From NCBI RefSeq assembly GCF_001039005.1, contig NZ_LDWR01000042.1, forward strand, positions 124,001 through 188,000: DNA of 64,000 bases, given 5' to 3'. This document shows, in pieces, positions 49,329 to 58,854 of the stretch. How positions within the stretch are numbered: position 1 is the stretch's first letter; every line of letters begins with the position of its first letter. A model generated the notes under the pieces. The model made no database searches and was not told where the DNA came from. It saw only the letters and a list, made by a program, of their open reading frames with translations. A program made the position numbers and the translations under genes. This DNA is from Burkholderia cepacia (GTDB lineage Bacteria; Pseudomonadota; Gammaproteobacteria; Burkholderiales; Burkholderiaceae).

Positions 49329-50333
49329 TCACGTTTTTCGAGAATGCAGCTGCTTTCCGGGCAACTCCCCGCTCTGCAGCAGTACATCGTCATCCACTCC
49401 TTCTGCTCTGAGGATCTCGGCCAGCGCTGACTCCAGCATTTCCGCCGCCCGATTTGCGGTATCACCGAGGTGACGATGTAGAAACGCGTCGGCTGCGGAA
49501 CGTGATACGCATTCGTCGCTATATCGTTCGAATACGCTGAGTTGTGAAATTAACTCGAAAAGATGTCGCGGACATTCGCACTTAATGGTTGACGACAAGC
49601 TGCTCAGTGATGCGAGCATCGCTTCATCGAAGCGGCGCCGGGTACGTAGCCAGAGCCCCCGTCCCATAGGCTTTACATATCGGGTTGCCGAGAGAGCTAG
49701 CGCTATGCGAGAAACGATTTGCACGATGCTTGTGTGACTTTCCACAAACCGGGATAATTCGAAGCCGGCCAATCGTGCCAACTCGATTGCACGGGCAGTA
49801 CCGAATCCATATACGATCGCCACCTCTTGTGCACCCCACGCCTGCGACCGTGCGGCAATTTTTGAGACAGCATCTTCGTGCAATGAAGTGGTGTTAATAA
49901 TCAGTGCATCGACTTTCAGATCGGGAAGCTGGTCTGTATGCTCGATCGATTCGGCTCGGCCTACAACTTGCATACCAACTCGAGCAACTGCTGAATCGGA
50001 AACTTGCAATTTACCAATCATGAACACGCTCGGCAGGCTGTCGGACAGTGTTTGGCTATGTGAACTCGCTAGCGATAGCGCTTCAAGCTCCTCTTGCCTC
50101 AGACTTGCGATTGAGCTTATTGAATGCCCTTGGCCGACAAGCGTTTTCAGTAGACGAATGCGTTGCACGTCGCCATCTGAGTACATCCGCTGTCCAGACG
50201 GTGTTTTAGGTGGTGCGACAACACCATAGCGTCGCTCCCAAATTCTCAGTGTTGCAGCTGGCATGCGCGCTAACCGTGCAGCCTCCCCACTGCGATAGTG
50301 GTGAGGTGTATCACCCACTTTCCGGTTCGTCAC
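49329..50333 (-). CDS. MerR-type regulator with a degenerate cobalamin-binding-like C-terminal half
   Basis: A protein of 334 residues. The N-terminal MerR helix-turn-helix is clear (YRSGEAARLARMPAATLRIW, RRYGVVAPPKTPSGQRMY). The remainder has the size and helix-then-Rossmann-like order of CarH/LitR-type B12-dependent light regulators (VDALIINTTSLHEDAVSKI, WGAQEVAIVYGFGTARAIEL). The DxHxxG motif that coordinates cobalamin is absent, so a B12 photoresponse is unlikely. A large noncoding region of about 900 bases lies upstream. Codon use is intermediate. Confidence 0.85.
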   Translation of the reverse strand: MTNRKVGDTPHHYRSGEAARLARMPAATLRIWERRYGVVAPPKTPSGQRMYSDGDVQRIRLLKTLVGQGHSISSIASLRQEELEALSLASSHSQTLSDSLPSVFMIGKLQVSDSAVARVGMQVVGRAESIEHTDQLPDLKVDALIINTTSLHEDAVSKIAARSQAWGAQEVAIVYGFGTARAIELARLAGFELSRFVESHTSIVQIVSRIALALSATRYVKPMGRGLWLRTRRRFDEAMLASLSSLSSTIKCECPRHLFELISQLSVFERYSDECVSRSAADAFLHRHLGDTANRAAEMLESALAEILRAEGVDDDVLLQSGELPGKQLHSRKT

Positions 50334-51212
50334 AAGTTATCTCCCAGTGCGTTGGCCCTATCGCGACTGAAGTGTATGCAAATTTTTTGATTTGTGAAGC
50401 GAATTTATGATTCATATGCCATGGTGTTTTACCAAACCCGATTCATTACCAGCCAGCGCAAACCCAACCCCCTTCCGAAAGCAAGTTAGGTTGGCTTCAT
50501 GACGAGCCGCGATGTGTAGTGACCCAAGTTGGGACCTGCCTCAATTTATCGAGTCAAGCAACATGCATATGTAAATAATTACTGAAATTCGGCTTACACG
50601 ACCGTCTGCAGCGGATCGACAAAGCAGCACGACGCCCCCAAAAATTAGTGGAAATAATTATCGAAGGCCGCCAAGCGTGCGAATTGACAAATTCAGTAAA
50701 TACCGGATGTCGTCATCTCAGTACACATGAGACGTCACGAAAGTATGAAACACATTTCTGAGTCAGAAGAATCATATGAGCATAGATTTCAAACTGTCGG
50801 ACCAATTTCGTTGCCTAGTGGGCAAACGACACCCTCCAGTCTTCGTCCACTTTTTGTCTATTTCCATGTAGTTTCGTGAATTAAATGCGAACATCGCACC
50901 GAGTTCGTCCACATTTGATCTTATTTCGTCGAGCACATCACTCTCAATTTAGTGGGCCAGGATGGATCAGTCTGCGCAAACCCCTCCGGTGAGAGTGACG
51001 TGTCAAGCTTCAATAGGTTGTATGGAGTTTGTAGTTCTTGCAGACGAGGCAGACAAACCGCGTGTTGTCGCACCTACTGAAGCACTCGCCAAACCGGCAA
51101 CAGGCCAGTTCAGTGTCGACTCCTCGACGATTGGACCGGGCCCTCACCCGGGCCATGGTCGCTCTGTCGCTTAGTCTCGACCATCGAAGCCGCCTCTATC
51201 CGAATGCACTAT
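50334..51212. other. long noncoding, AT-richer region with an imperfect direct repeat
   Basis: No convincing gene is present; the 70-codon frame at 50962-51174 has no ribosome site and atypical composition. Two similar stretches beginning TTCGTCCAC (50842-50865 and 50904-50928) lie 62 bp apart, about six helical turns, and share T-rich tails. This could be a regulatory array or the relic of a lost gene. The composition is clearly below the GC level of the left half. Confidence 0.4.
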
Positions 51213-51235
51213 GCCCGCACCGTCCAGGTGCGGGC
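51213..51235 (-). terminator. hairpin after the first GMC oxidoreductase gene
   Basis: GCCCGCACC and GGTGCGGGC form a perfect 9-bp stem around GTCCA, 10 bases past the stop of the minus-strand gene ending at 51245. No T run follows, so strength is uncertain. Confidence 0.55.
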
Positions 51236-51244
51236 AGAATGAAC

Positions 51245-52765
51245 TCATTTTCCTTGCGATTTCTTGATCAGATCGGCCGCTTTTTCACCGATCATGATGG
51301 TCGGGGCATTTGTATTCCCCGAGACGACATCCGGCATGATGGATGCGTCGGCAACACGAAGACCCGTCAGGCCTCGGACGCGCAACTCCGGATCGACAAC
51401 CGCATCGGCGCCGATACCCATCTTGCATGTGCCCGCCATATGGTGGTAAGTCATACATGCCCGACGTACGTATTCGCGCAGCGCCGCGTCATCGTCGCCG
51501 TCCGGGCCCGGCAACACCTCGCGTGCACGCCATTCGTCAAAAGCGGGCCGGTTGCCGATGTCACGGCAAATCTGGACGGCTTTCGCGAGACGCTCGAGAT
51601 CCGACTGCTCCGAAAGATAACGGGGATCAAGAACGGGCGGCGCGCCAGGATCGTTCGATGCAAGGCGAATTTCTCCACGACTCGCCGGACGAACCAGACC
51701 CGCACACAGCGTCCACGCATTTGCCGGGCCTTCGAAACCCGGCGCATAGTACGGAACGTGCATGAACAGCGGCTGCAAGTCTGGTCCGATGCGACGCTTG
51801 TCGCTGCGACAAAACAGCTGCGATTCGAGGAGATTGTTCCGCGGTGCCGGGATCGGCCTGGACGCCTCAAAGATCACGCTGCAAAGAAGATGATCCTGAA
51901 GGTTTTTTCCGACGCCGGGCAGATGATGCGTTGCGCGGATTCCGACGCGCGCCAGTTCGTCTGCCGGACCGATACCCGACAACAGCAGAAGTTGCGGGCT
52001 GGCGATTGCGCCGCCGCTGACGATCACTTCGCTCTCGGCCATCGCGTCGATAACCGACGTCCCTTCGCGATAGCGAACGCCGACGCACCGGTCGCCCAGA
52101 AGAATCAGCTTTTCGACGCACGATCCGGTTTTGACCGTTAGGTTTGCGCGATCGCGAACGGGCGACAGAAACGCCTGCGCAGTCGATTGGCGTACGCCAT
52201 CCTTGATCGTGAGATGGCAATAGCCGGCACCATCGATTACCTCCCCGTTGCAATCCTCATTGCGTGCGAATCCCGCCTGTACCGCAGCTTCGATCGCCGC
52301 TTCGCAAATCGGATTGGGATCGCGATTCCGCGACACGTGTAATGGACCGCCTACACCGTGATACCGGTCTTCGCCGCCCTCATGATCTTCCGACTTGCGG
52401 AAATACGGCAACACGGATTCATAGTCCCAACCGAGGCAGCCTTGATACGCCCAGGCGTCGTAGTCGCTCCGGTGTCCACGCACATAGATCATGCCGTTGA
52501 TGGCGCTGGACCCCCCAAGCGTACGGCCACGTGGCCAATAGTGCGATCGTCCTGCAGTATGCGCTTGCGGGACTGTGCTGTACCCGTAGTCCACCGGCGT
52601 ATTCCACAACGACGGCCAACCGCTCGGTGCTGCAATATTGGGATCGTCATCCCGCGGCCCCGCCTCCAAGAGCAGCACGCGAACTCGCGAATCCTCACTC
52701 AATCGGGCTGCAATCACACAACCAGAAGAACCCGCACCAACAACGATGTAGTCGTATGCATCCAT
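51245..52765 (-). CDS. GMC-family FAD-dependent alcohol oxidoreductase
   Basis: A flavoenzyme of 506 residues of the choline/alcohol dehydrogenase type. FAD-binding Rossmann motif DYIVVGAGSSGCVIAARLSE at the N-terminus; GMC signature 1 is GRTLGGSSAINGMIYVRGHR and signature 2 SGGAIASPQLLLLSGIGP. The C-terminal active-site region has YHHMAGTCKMG, with the catalytic His pair, and VVSGNTNAPTIMIGEKAA. It oxidises a primary alcohol to an aldehyde. It is cotranscribed with the outer-membrane protein gene (51-base gap) under the AraC gene upstream. A second GMC gene lies at 55541. Confidence 0.93.
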   Translation of the reverse strand: MDAYDYIVVGAGSSGCVIAARLSEDSRVRVLLLEAGPRDDDPNIAAPSGWPSLWNTPVDYGYSTVPQAHTAGRSHYWPRGRTLGGSSAINGMIYVRGHRSDYDAWAYQGCLGWDYESVLPYFRKSEDHEGGEDRYHGVGGPLHVSRNRDPNPICEAAIEAAVQAGFARNEDCNGEVIDGAGYCHLTIKDGVRQSTAQAFLSPVRDRANLTVKTGSCVEKLILLGDRCVGVRYREGTSVIDAMAESEVIVSGGAIASPQLLLLSGIGPADELARVGIRATHHLPGVGKNLQDHLLCSVIFEASRPIPAPRNNLLESQLFCRSDKRRIGPDLQPLFMHVPYYAPGFEGPANAWTLCAGLVRPASRGEIRLASNDPGAPPVLDPRYLSEQSDLERLAKAVQICRDIGNRPAFDEWRAREVLPGPDGDDDAALREYVRRACMTYHHMAGTCKMGIGADAVVDPELRVRGLTGLRVADASIMPDVVSGNTNAPTIMIGEKAADLIKKSQGK

Positions 52766-52816
52766 GGTTTCATATCCTTGACAGAAGGTTCTGACGATCG
52801 CCGCGCGACCGCCCGA

Positions 52817-53740
52817 TCAGAAAAAGTGCGCAACCCGGACATTGAAGCGTTGTGTCTCGAGCGGTCCATTCTCAGTTGAGGTTTGGCGGCCATAGAGCGC
52901 TATGATTTGCCAGGCCTTCGTGGGAAACCATGCCGCGCCCAAGAGAAAGCTGGGAGTCGATTGTCGGTTGGCCTGGGACACGCCTGCAACGGTCTGATTG
53001 CCACCAAACACATATGACCCGCCCACCCGCAGATCGATGCTATTCGTGAGCTGGTACCGCAACCAGCCCTGAGCCTGAAACAGGGGCGACTCCGTCATCG
53101 TCGCACCCGTCGCACCGAAATTGTGATTCGGTGTGAAGGCCGTAGCGTCTGCGGCGAGATCGAGAATCACCTTGGGAGCGATGGGCGTGATGAAACCGGC
53201 CTGCAGCGCAAATTTCCATCTGTTTTCGCCTAGATTGATTCCCCGATTGTGGTCATAGCTGCCAGTCGGCGCATAGATAAACGGCGTGATGCCCAGAAAC
53301 GTGTTCGACTCGGGACGGTTGACGACCCAGACTGTGGCGGCAAAAATCGCGTCCGCGAGACCGGTATTGTTCCCGAGCGCCGACATCTGGTTCGATCCGC
53401 CAACGTGGCCGAACGGGATCAGCACCTGAGGATTGACTGTGAATCCGCCGATCGACGTGTAGTGGATGAAACGCGCGATGCCGATGTCCTGGGTGATGTC
53501 CCCTCCGGCCACTCGCGAACCGTTGGCATAGATCCGCGTATCTTCCGCATGCTGAAGATACAACGCACCGAGATTCGCGCCGGCGGGCAACGGCGTATAG
53601 TCCCCTGCATCGATACTGATCGCCGAGGCCAATGTCGGGAAGGTAGCCGCCATCGCGAGCGCGGCCAGCGTCCGCGCGCCTGGACCGCGGAACCAGCGGA
53701 AAAGGCGAGGCGCCCGGATACGTACTTGGTTTTTCTTCAA
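52817..53740 (-). CDS. outer-membrane protein of the phenol/MetA-pathway (SphA-like) family
   Basis: A protein of 307 residues. A long signal peptide with basic N-region ends near residue 40 (ATFPTLASA). The mature part is beta-rich with alternating hydrophobic strands (TVNPQVLIPFGHVGG, WKFALQAGFITPIAPKVILD) and ends with Phe (RVAHFF), as outer-membrane barrels do. The family is found repeatedly beside genes for degradation of aromatic or hydrophobic compounds and is thought to help their uptake. Cotranscribed with the GMC oxidoreductase downstream; the AraC gene lies 162 bases upstream on the same strand. Confidence 0.85.
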   Translation of the reverse strand: MKKNQVRIRAPRLFRWFRGPGARTLAALAMAATFPTLASAISIDAGDYTPLPAGANLGALYLQHAEDTRIYANGSRVAGGDITQDIGIARFIHYTSIGGFTVNPQVLIPFGHVGGSNQMSALGNNTGLADAIFAATVWVVNRPESNTFLGITPFIYAPTGSYDHNRGINLGENRWKFALQAGFITPIAPKVILDLAADATAFTPNHNFGATGATMTESPLFQAQGWLRYQLTNSIDLRVGGSYVFGGNQTVAGVSQANRQSTPSFLLGAAWFPTKAWQIIALYGRQTSTENGPLETQRFNVRVAHFF

Positions 53741-53902
53741 GATTGTCTCCTAGATAACCGTTGACCCTATGATTTGGTCGCTCAATTAAGTCTAGGATTC
53801 CTTATTATTATCTTTCGTCGTTTGGTGCAGATGTTGCATCAACGCGTGCAAATTTTCCCCCGCAGCAGGTACTTTCAGATTGCATGCTACAGAGATGCCG
53901 CG

Positions 53903-54862
53903 TTACTTGGATTCCGACGCATTTCGAGCTGTCATCCGATAGACGCCCGGGCTGCATCCGAATCGTGCCTTGAACAACCGGCCGAAATGAGTCATATCCG
54001 AAAAGCCGCACATTACCGCCAGTTCAAGCAGATTTCGGTTTATGTCTGCTGGATCCGAGAGCGCTCGCCTGCTCGCTTGCAGCCGATACTCCTGAATCAA
54101 TCCCTGGGGCGTCTGGCTGGTTGCGGCCAACGCACCATAGAGCGTACGTCTCGATACGTTCAGCGCACTGGCAAGTCTGTCCGGCGTCAGATCAGGATCG
54201 CTAAAGTGCTGCGCGAGAAAAATCTCGGCGTTCATCCGCAGGGATGCACTTCGCGCGCCAGCGCGGTTGAGAGAGTCGCCTGCCTCGCGACGAACAACGG
54301 AATCGAGCAACATCAACGTTGACTGTTCGAAACCGAACATGCTTTCCTGGTCGTCGGGCACCTGCCCGTCCATCAGATACTGGATGGACCGCAACGCGAG
54401 GTGTGCATTGCCGACGGTTTGGCGTACCTGCGTATCCGCACGATCGACGAACCACCGCCACATCGTGCTGCTCCTCGGCGGCGTAAGCGCGGCAACGAAT
54501 CTCGACGCATCCGAGCACTCGATCGAATATGCCTGCGTCGCATCGTAGACAAGCCACTCGCCCGGATTGATAGTCGAGGTCTTGTTTCTTTGCGTCACGC
54601 GACTCTGCCCTGCGATCTGAAACAGCATTTTGTAACAGTCACTTTCGGCCCGCTCCGCAAGCGCGCGGTCACGGTCCACCCTGATCGAAGAGGTGTCGAC
54701 TTCCGCCACGCGGATTCCGCCCGCCACGGCAATGCGCACTGACATCCGGAAAAGCGGGCCTGTATCGCGAAGCGCCAGCGGCAGGAAACTGTCCGAGACA
54801 AGGTCCCGCAGATTGTCGCCACTACTGCTCTCGCCAACAACGATTTCGTGTGCCATTGCCAT
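53903..54862 (-). CDS. AraC-family transcriptional regulator
   Basis: A regulator of 319 residues. The N-terminal AraC-binding-like domain (FQIAGQSRVTQRNKTSTINP) is of the type found in XylS/NahR-like activators of aromatic pathways. The C-terminal double helix-turn-helix is complete (LTPDRLASALNVSRRTLYGA; LELAVMCGFSDMTHFGRLFK, ending SPGVYRM). It lies between two catabolic transcription units, the OMP/GMC genes to the left and the GMC/ALDH/paaK genes to the right, and probably activates both in response to the pathway substrate. Confidence 0.92.
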   Translation of the reverse strand: MAMAHEIVVGESSSGDNLRDLVSDSFLPLALRDTGPLFRMSVRIAVAGGIRVAEVDTSSIRVDRDRALAERAESDCYKMLFQIAGQSRVTQRNKTSTINPGEWLVYDATQAYSIECSDASRFVAALTPPRSSTMWRWFVDRADTQVRQTVGNAHLALRSIQYLMDGQVPDDQESMFGFEQSTLMLLDSVVRREAGDSLNRAGARSASLRMNAEIFLAQHFSDPDLTPDRLASALNVSRRTLYGALAATSQTPQGLIQEYRLQASRRALSDPADINRNLLELAVMCGFSDMTHFGRLFKARFGCSPGVYRMTARNASESK

Positions 54863-55540
54863 GTAAATAAGGTCTACGAATTACCCTGACCAACTCGAAT
54901 ATGTACATAAGTCGTTAAGCTGCGCCGGAAGGCGCTTGCATATCGGGAGTGTTGCCGTTCGTCGAAACAGCCCGACAACAACCTCGCCGGGAGCAGGGAC
55001 GCGTAGCGAATGACCAGTCTCTGAAGTGCACTACGGAACAAGATGCATTCCTTATCGACATTATCAACGATACGTTTTTAATTCGCGGCAAAAACAGGGA
55101 TAACTTCCAGTGTGCGCTGTGTCGTGCTGCGCGAACGCCCTTTCACCACCTCCAACGAACACAGCACATTTTTTTGTCGACCGTCCGGTCGGTCAATGAT
55201 GGTTTGTACCAGTGAAGACGGCGGCGACACTCCTCGCGTCGACGACGGGTCCTAGAGCATCCGTTACACGCCGGCACTGTGTGCACGCGGAAGCCAAAAG
55301 TGTGCACGCAGCGTCGATCGGGGTTCGACGCGCAAACCTAGAATCGAAGTGCAGTCGACCCATGGCTCGAGTTGTATCGAGACGCTACTCCGTCAGTGCG
55401 TCGCCGAACAATCGAACCACAAGCGCCGGCTCAAACCTTCGAGAACCATCCAGAATCTGCAAGGAGATGCCCACCGAGCAAGCGTGTGCGAAGCGGGATG
55501 AAGCCGACGAATGCCGCTAGTACGATTGTGGGCAAAGACG
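54863..55540. other. noncoding region between araC and the second GMC gene
   Basis: No convincing gene; frames at 54949-55215 and 55212-55520 lack ribosome sites and family resemblance. It holds a small GCGCC-ggaa-GGCGC hairpin (54922-54935), a T7 run followed by the palindrome at 55180-55193, and presumably the promoter of the GMC/ALDH/paaK unit. Confidence 0.45.
55180..55193. promoter_or_regulatory. candidate TetR-type operator
   Basis: ACCGTCCGGTCGGT is palindromic except for one mismatched pair, and resembles the ACCG/CGGT dyads used by several TetR repressors. It lies about 350 bases before the second GMC gene. PaaR, the TetR repressor of phenylacetate genes in Burkholderia, is a conceivable ligand given paaK downstream, but I cannot confirm its exact site. 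Confidence 0.4.
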
Positions 55541-57142
55541 ATGTCCGATAAGACTTTCGATTACGTCATCATTGGCGCCGGTTCGGCCGGCTGCACAATT
55601 GCAACCAACCTCATCGAGCGCCGAAAGGGAACCGTTTTGCTGATAGAGGCGGGGGGCCACGACACCGACTTGTTCATTCGAATGCCCGGCGGCCTCGGCA
55701 AGGCCATTTCCCGCTACACGTGGCCCTACGCCGCCGAACCGTCGCAAGACGTCAAGGGAAGATCCATCGCGGTTCCGCAGGGTCGCGTGCTCGGCGGGTC
55801 CAGCTCGGTCAACGGCATGCTCTACGTCCGCGGACACCGGAACGACTACGATCGGTGGGAGACAGAATTCGGTTGCAGAGGCTGGGGAGCAGATGAAATG
55901 CTGCACTACTTCGCCAAGGCAGAGAACAACGAATCGCTGACCGCCCCGTACCACGGAAACGACGGACACTTGAAAGTCAGCGAGATTCGCTATCGGCATC
56001 CGCTTTCGCAGGCATTCGTGCGGGCCGGCCAACAAATGGGACTCGAATACCTGACCGACTATAACGGCGACAGACAGGAAGGTGTCGGGTTCTATCAGGC
56101 CACCATCTTCAACGGCGAGCGAGGGTCCACGGCAGCCACCTATCTCAAATCAATCAGAAACCGCCCCGACTTCAAGCTCGAAGTCGATGCGCTGGTCGAG
56201 CGTGTCGAAATTGAAGGCGGTCGGGCGACCGGCGTGACCTACCGCCAAGGCAATCGGCAAGTGACCGTGCGTGCTCTCGCAGAGGTGATCGTAACGGCGG
56301 GTGCAATCGGTTCGCCGAAAATCTTGCAACTGTCCGGCGTCGGACCGCGTAACGTTCTCGAAAACGCAGGGGTTCAAATAAAGCACGTTCTGCCAGTCGG
56401 TGAAAATTTTCACGACCACATGCACACGTCGGTCAATGCGTCCATCAAGACACCAATCTCGCTCTATGGCGAGGACCAAGGACTACGCGCACTCAAGCAT
56501 GGCCTCCAATGGATGCTTTTCCGATCTGGAATCCTCACTTCTCCGGTACTAGAAGGATTTGCATTCGTTGATACGTGCAACCAGGGCCAGCCGGACGTCC
56601 AGTTTCACTTCCTCCCGGTCATCGATGCTTTCGACGATCCATTCGGCGTGACCAACGGCAAGACACACGGCATCACCATCAAAACGGGACACCTTCAACC
56701 TCATTCGCGCGGTCGCGTGATGATCAGGTCGTCGAACCCAGCCGATCTTCCACGGATCGACGGGTGTTACCTGTCCGATCGTCGGGACATCGACGGTCAG
56801 ATTCGCGCCACGAAACTGGCACTCAGGATGCTTCAGCAGCCCGCGCTCGCCGTCCATGTCGACGAGATCTTCTCGCCGAACTGCATTCCCGACGACAACG
56901 CTGCGATCGAAGACTGGGTGCGTGGTGCGGCCAAGACGGTCTATCACCCTGTTGGCACTTGCAGGATGGGGGTGGAACCAGCGTTGTCCGTAGTTGATAC
57001 GCAACTTCGCGTACACGGTATCGCGGGGCTTCGAGTAGCCGATAGCTCAACGATGCCCAGCATCCCGAGCGGCAATACGAACGCGCCGACCATCGCACTG
57101 GCGGAGAAGGCATCGGACTTGATCACCCGCGCGTCGCGTTAA
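55541..57142 (+). CDS. GMC-family FAD-dependent alcohol oxidoreductase
   Basis: A flavoenzyme of 533 residues. It has FAD motif DYVIIGAGSAGCTIATNLIE, GMC signature 1 GRVLGGSSSVNGMLYVRGHR, signature 2 TAGAIGSPKILQLSGVGP, and active-site end YHPVGTCRMG with PSGNTNAPTIALAEKAS. The motif-1 and C-terminal pattern puts it with alcohol dehydrogenases acting on aliphatic or aryl-alkyl primary alcohols. ATG 55541 is used; the in-frame start at 55511 adds ten unconserved residues. The aldehyde dehydrogenase gene follows 35 bases later, so the alcohol-to-acid steps are encoded together. Codon use is less GC-rich than in the left half. Confidence 0.93.
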   Translation: MSDKTFDYVIIGAGSAGCTIATNLIERRKGTVLLIEAGGHDTDLFIRMPGGLGKAISRYTWPYAAEPSQDVKGRSIAVPQGRVLGGSSSVNGMLYVRGHRNDYDRWETEFGCRGWGADEMLHYFAKAENNESLTAPYHGNDGHLKVSEIRYRHPLSQAFVRAGQQMGLEYLTDYNGDRQEGVGFYQATIFNGERGSTAATYLKSIRNRPDFKLEVDALVERVEIEGGRATGVTYRQGNRQVTVRALAEVIVTAGAIGSPKILQLSGVGPRNVLENAGVQIKHVLPVGENFHDHMHTSVNASIKTPISLYGEDQGLRALKHGLQWMLFRSGILTSPVLEGFAFVDTCNQGQPDVQFHFLPVIDAFDDPFGVTNGKTHGITIKTGHLQPHSRGRVMIRSSNPADLPRIDGCYLSDRRDIDGQIRATKLALRMLQQPALAVHVDEIFSPNCIPDDNAAIEDWVRGAAKTVYHPVGTCRMGVEPALSVVDTQLRVHGIAGLRVADSSTMPSIPSGNTNAPTIALAEKASDLITRASR

Positions 57143-57177
57143 TGCTTGCAAATCGAATTCTTCCTGGAGGTGAATAG

Positions 57178-58668
57178 ATGGCATTGGTTCAAATTCTCGA
57201 CGAAGTCAAACGATTCCTCGCACGCGAACATGGACACTACATCGGCGGTCGGCCCGTCGCCGGACACGGTAGTGAGCGAATCAACGTTCGGTGCCCGTCC
57301 ACGCTTGCCGTGGTTGGCTCCGTCGCCCAAGCGGTGGACGAGGATATCGAGACCGCCATTGCTTCATCCCATCACGCGTTCAGGGAAGGCTGGGCCTGCC
57401 TCACACCTGCCGAACGTGAACGAATCCTGCTGCGATTTGCTGATCTGATCGAGACGCATGGCGAGGAAATCGCGCAAATCGAAACTGCGCAATCCGGAAA
57501 GCTCATCGGACTGTCCCGGGCAATCGAGGTAGGTTGGTCGGCTCGCTGGTTGCGGTACTACGCGGGCTGGGCGACGAAAATTGTCGGCGAAACGATTACG
57601 CCGTCGTATCCGAGCATGCACGGAGAGCGATACACGTCTTTCACGCTGCGGGAGCCGCTGGGTGTTGTATTCGGCGTCGTTCCGTGGAACTTCCCGGTCA
57701 TGATTCCGGTGTGGAAATTCGGAGCGGCGCTCGCAACCGGCAACACGGTACTCATCAAGTCCTCAGAGTTTTCGCCGCTCACAATGCTGCGCATCGCTGA
57801 ACTCGGCACCGAGGCGGGGCTGCCCCCAGGAGCTCTCAACGTCATCAATGGCACGGGCAAGATTGGCGGGAAAGTCATTTCGGATCCTCGCGTCGCCAAG
57901 GTCTCGTTTACGGGATCGGTTCCGACCGGACGTGTCATCGGCGAGGAGGCAGTCAAGGCCAACTTCACCCGCTTCACGCTCGAGCTTGGCGGCAAGAACG
58001 CCGCAGCGTTCCTTCCGGATACGCCGGTCGACAAGATTCTCGATGGGGTTTTCGAGGCGGGATTTCTACACAGCGGGCAAGTATGCGCGTCTGCGGAGCG
58101 CTTCTTCATCCACCGCTCGCAGTTTGACGAGGTCATCGAGAAGCTCAGGGCGCGCATGGAGAGCCTTGGACCATCCAACCCGATGGATGATGCGGGATTG
58201 ATCGGACCGGTGTGCAACGAGCCGCAATTCGAAAAATGCCTGGCCGCGTTCGCGACGGCAAAGGCTGAAGGCGACGAAATCGTCACGGGAGGCGACGCAT
58301 ACCGGCACGACGGACTCTACATTAAGCCGACAATCATCCTGCCGAAGTCCCTGCAATCGAGTTCGTACCGACATGAGGTCTTTGGCCCGGTCGGCGCGTT
58401 CGTGCCGTTTGACGACGAAGAAGAGCTGATCGCGATGATGAACGACACGGTTTTCGGCTTGACCGCGAGTATCTGGACAAATGACCTGGCAAAAGCCCTT
58501 CGGTACGTTCCTCGCATCGAGTCGGGAACAGTCTGGGTCAACATGCACACACTAGTCGATCCGGCGGTGCCATTCGGCGGATCCAAGGGTTCCGGTGTGG
58601 GTCGCGAATACGGGTCAGCGTTCATCGACGCATACACCGAGCTGAAGTCTGTTTCCATTCGACTTTGA
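57178..58668 (+). CDS. NAD-dependent aldehyde dehydrogenase, phenylacetaldehyde/betaine-aldehyde type
   Basis: A dehydrogenase of 496 residues. NAD site VVPWNFPVMIPVWKFGAALA and VSFTGSVPTGRVIGEEA; catalytic Glu in TRFTLELGGKNAAAF; catalytic Cys in GFLHSGQVCASAERFF. The full set of active-site residues is present. Family resemblance is to phenylacetaldehyde/betaine-aldehyde dehydrogenases. GGAGG lies 8 bases before ATG 57178. It follows the GMC gene directly and precedes paaK, so oxidation of an aryl-acetaldehyde to the acid that PaaK would activate is the likely role. Confidence 0.94.
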   Translation: MALVQILDEVKRFLAREHGHYIGGRPVAGHGSERINVRCPSTLAVVGSVAQAVDEDIETAIASSHHAFREGWACLTPAERERILLRFADLIETHGEEIAQIETAQSGKLIGLSRAIEVGWSARWLRYYAGWATKIVGETITPSYPSMHGERYTSFTLREPLGVVFGVVPWNFPVMIPVWKFGAALATGNTVLIKSSEFSPLTMLRIAELGTEAGLPPGALNVINGTGKIGGKVISDPRVAKVSFTGSVPTGRVIGEEAVKANFTRFTLELGGKNAAAFLPDTPVDKILDGVFEAGFLHSGQVCASAERFFIHRSQFDEVIEKLRARMESLGPSNPMDDAGLIGPVCNEPQFEKCLAAFATAKAEGDEIVTGGDAYRHDGLYIKPTIILPKSLQSSSYRHEVFGPVGAFVPFDDEEELIAMMNDTVFGLTASIWTNDLAKALRYVPRIESGTVWVNMHTLVDPAVPFGGSKGSGVGREYGSAFIDAYTELKSVSIRL

Positions 58669-58854
58669 TTGCGCAGCGACAGCCGGCGAATCGAAGGGGT
58701 TCCGTCCCGCTGTCCTGTTGCACAATTTTCATCCGCTGGCAAAGAGTGACAAGCATGCCTGGTATATGCAGACAACGCGTGTGCAGACGTGCCCATCCTC
58801 GCAGCGACGCCATGCTTTGCCACAAACATTCCATACGTAATAGAGAAACTTTCG

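Noticed and set aside
49329..50333. Calling the MerR-like protein a B12-dependent photoreceptor (CarH/LitR)
   Set aside because: The DxHxxG cobalamin-coordinating motif is not present.
50962..51174. A 70-codon plus-strand frame in the large gap
   Set aside because: No ribosome site, no recognisable motif, and codon use unlike either host or island genes.
54949..55520. Two plus-strand frames between araC and the second GMC gene
   Set aside because: Different frames, no ribosome sites, Arg/Thr/Ser-rich translations; better explained as regulatory DNA.
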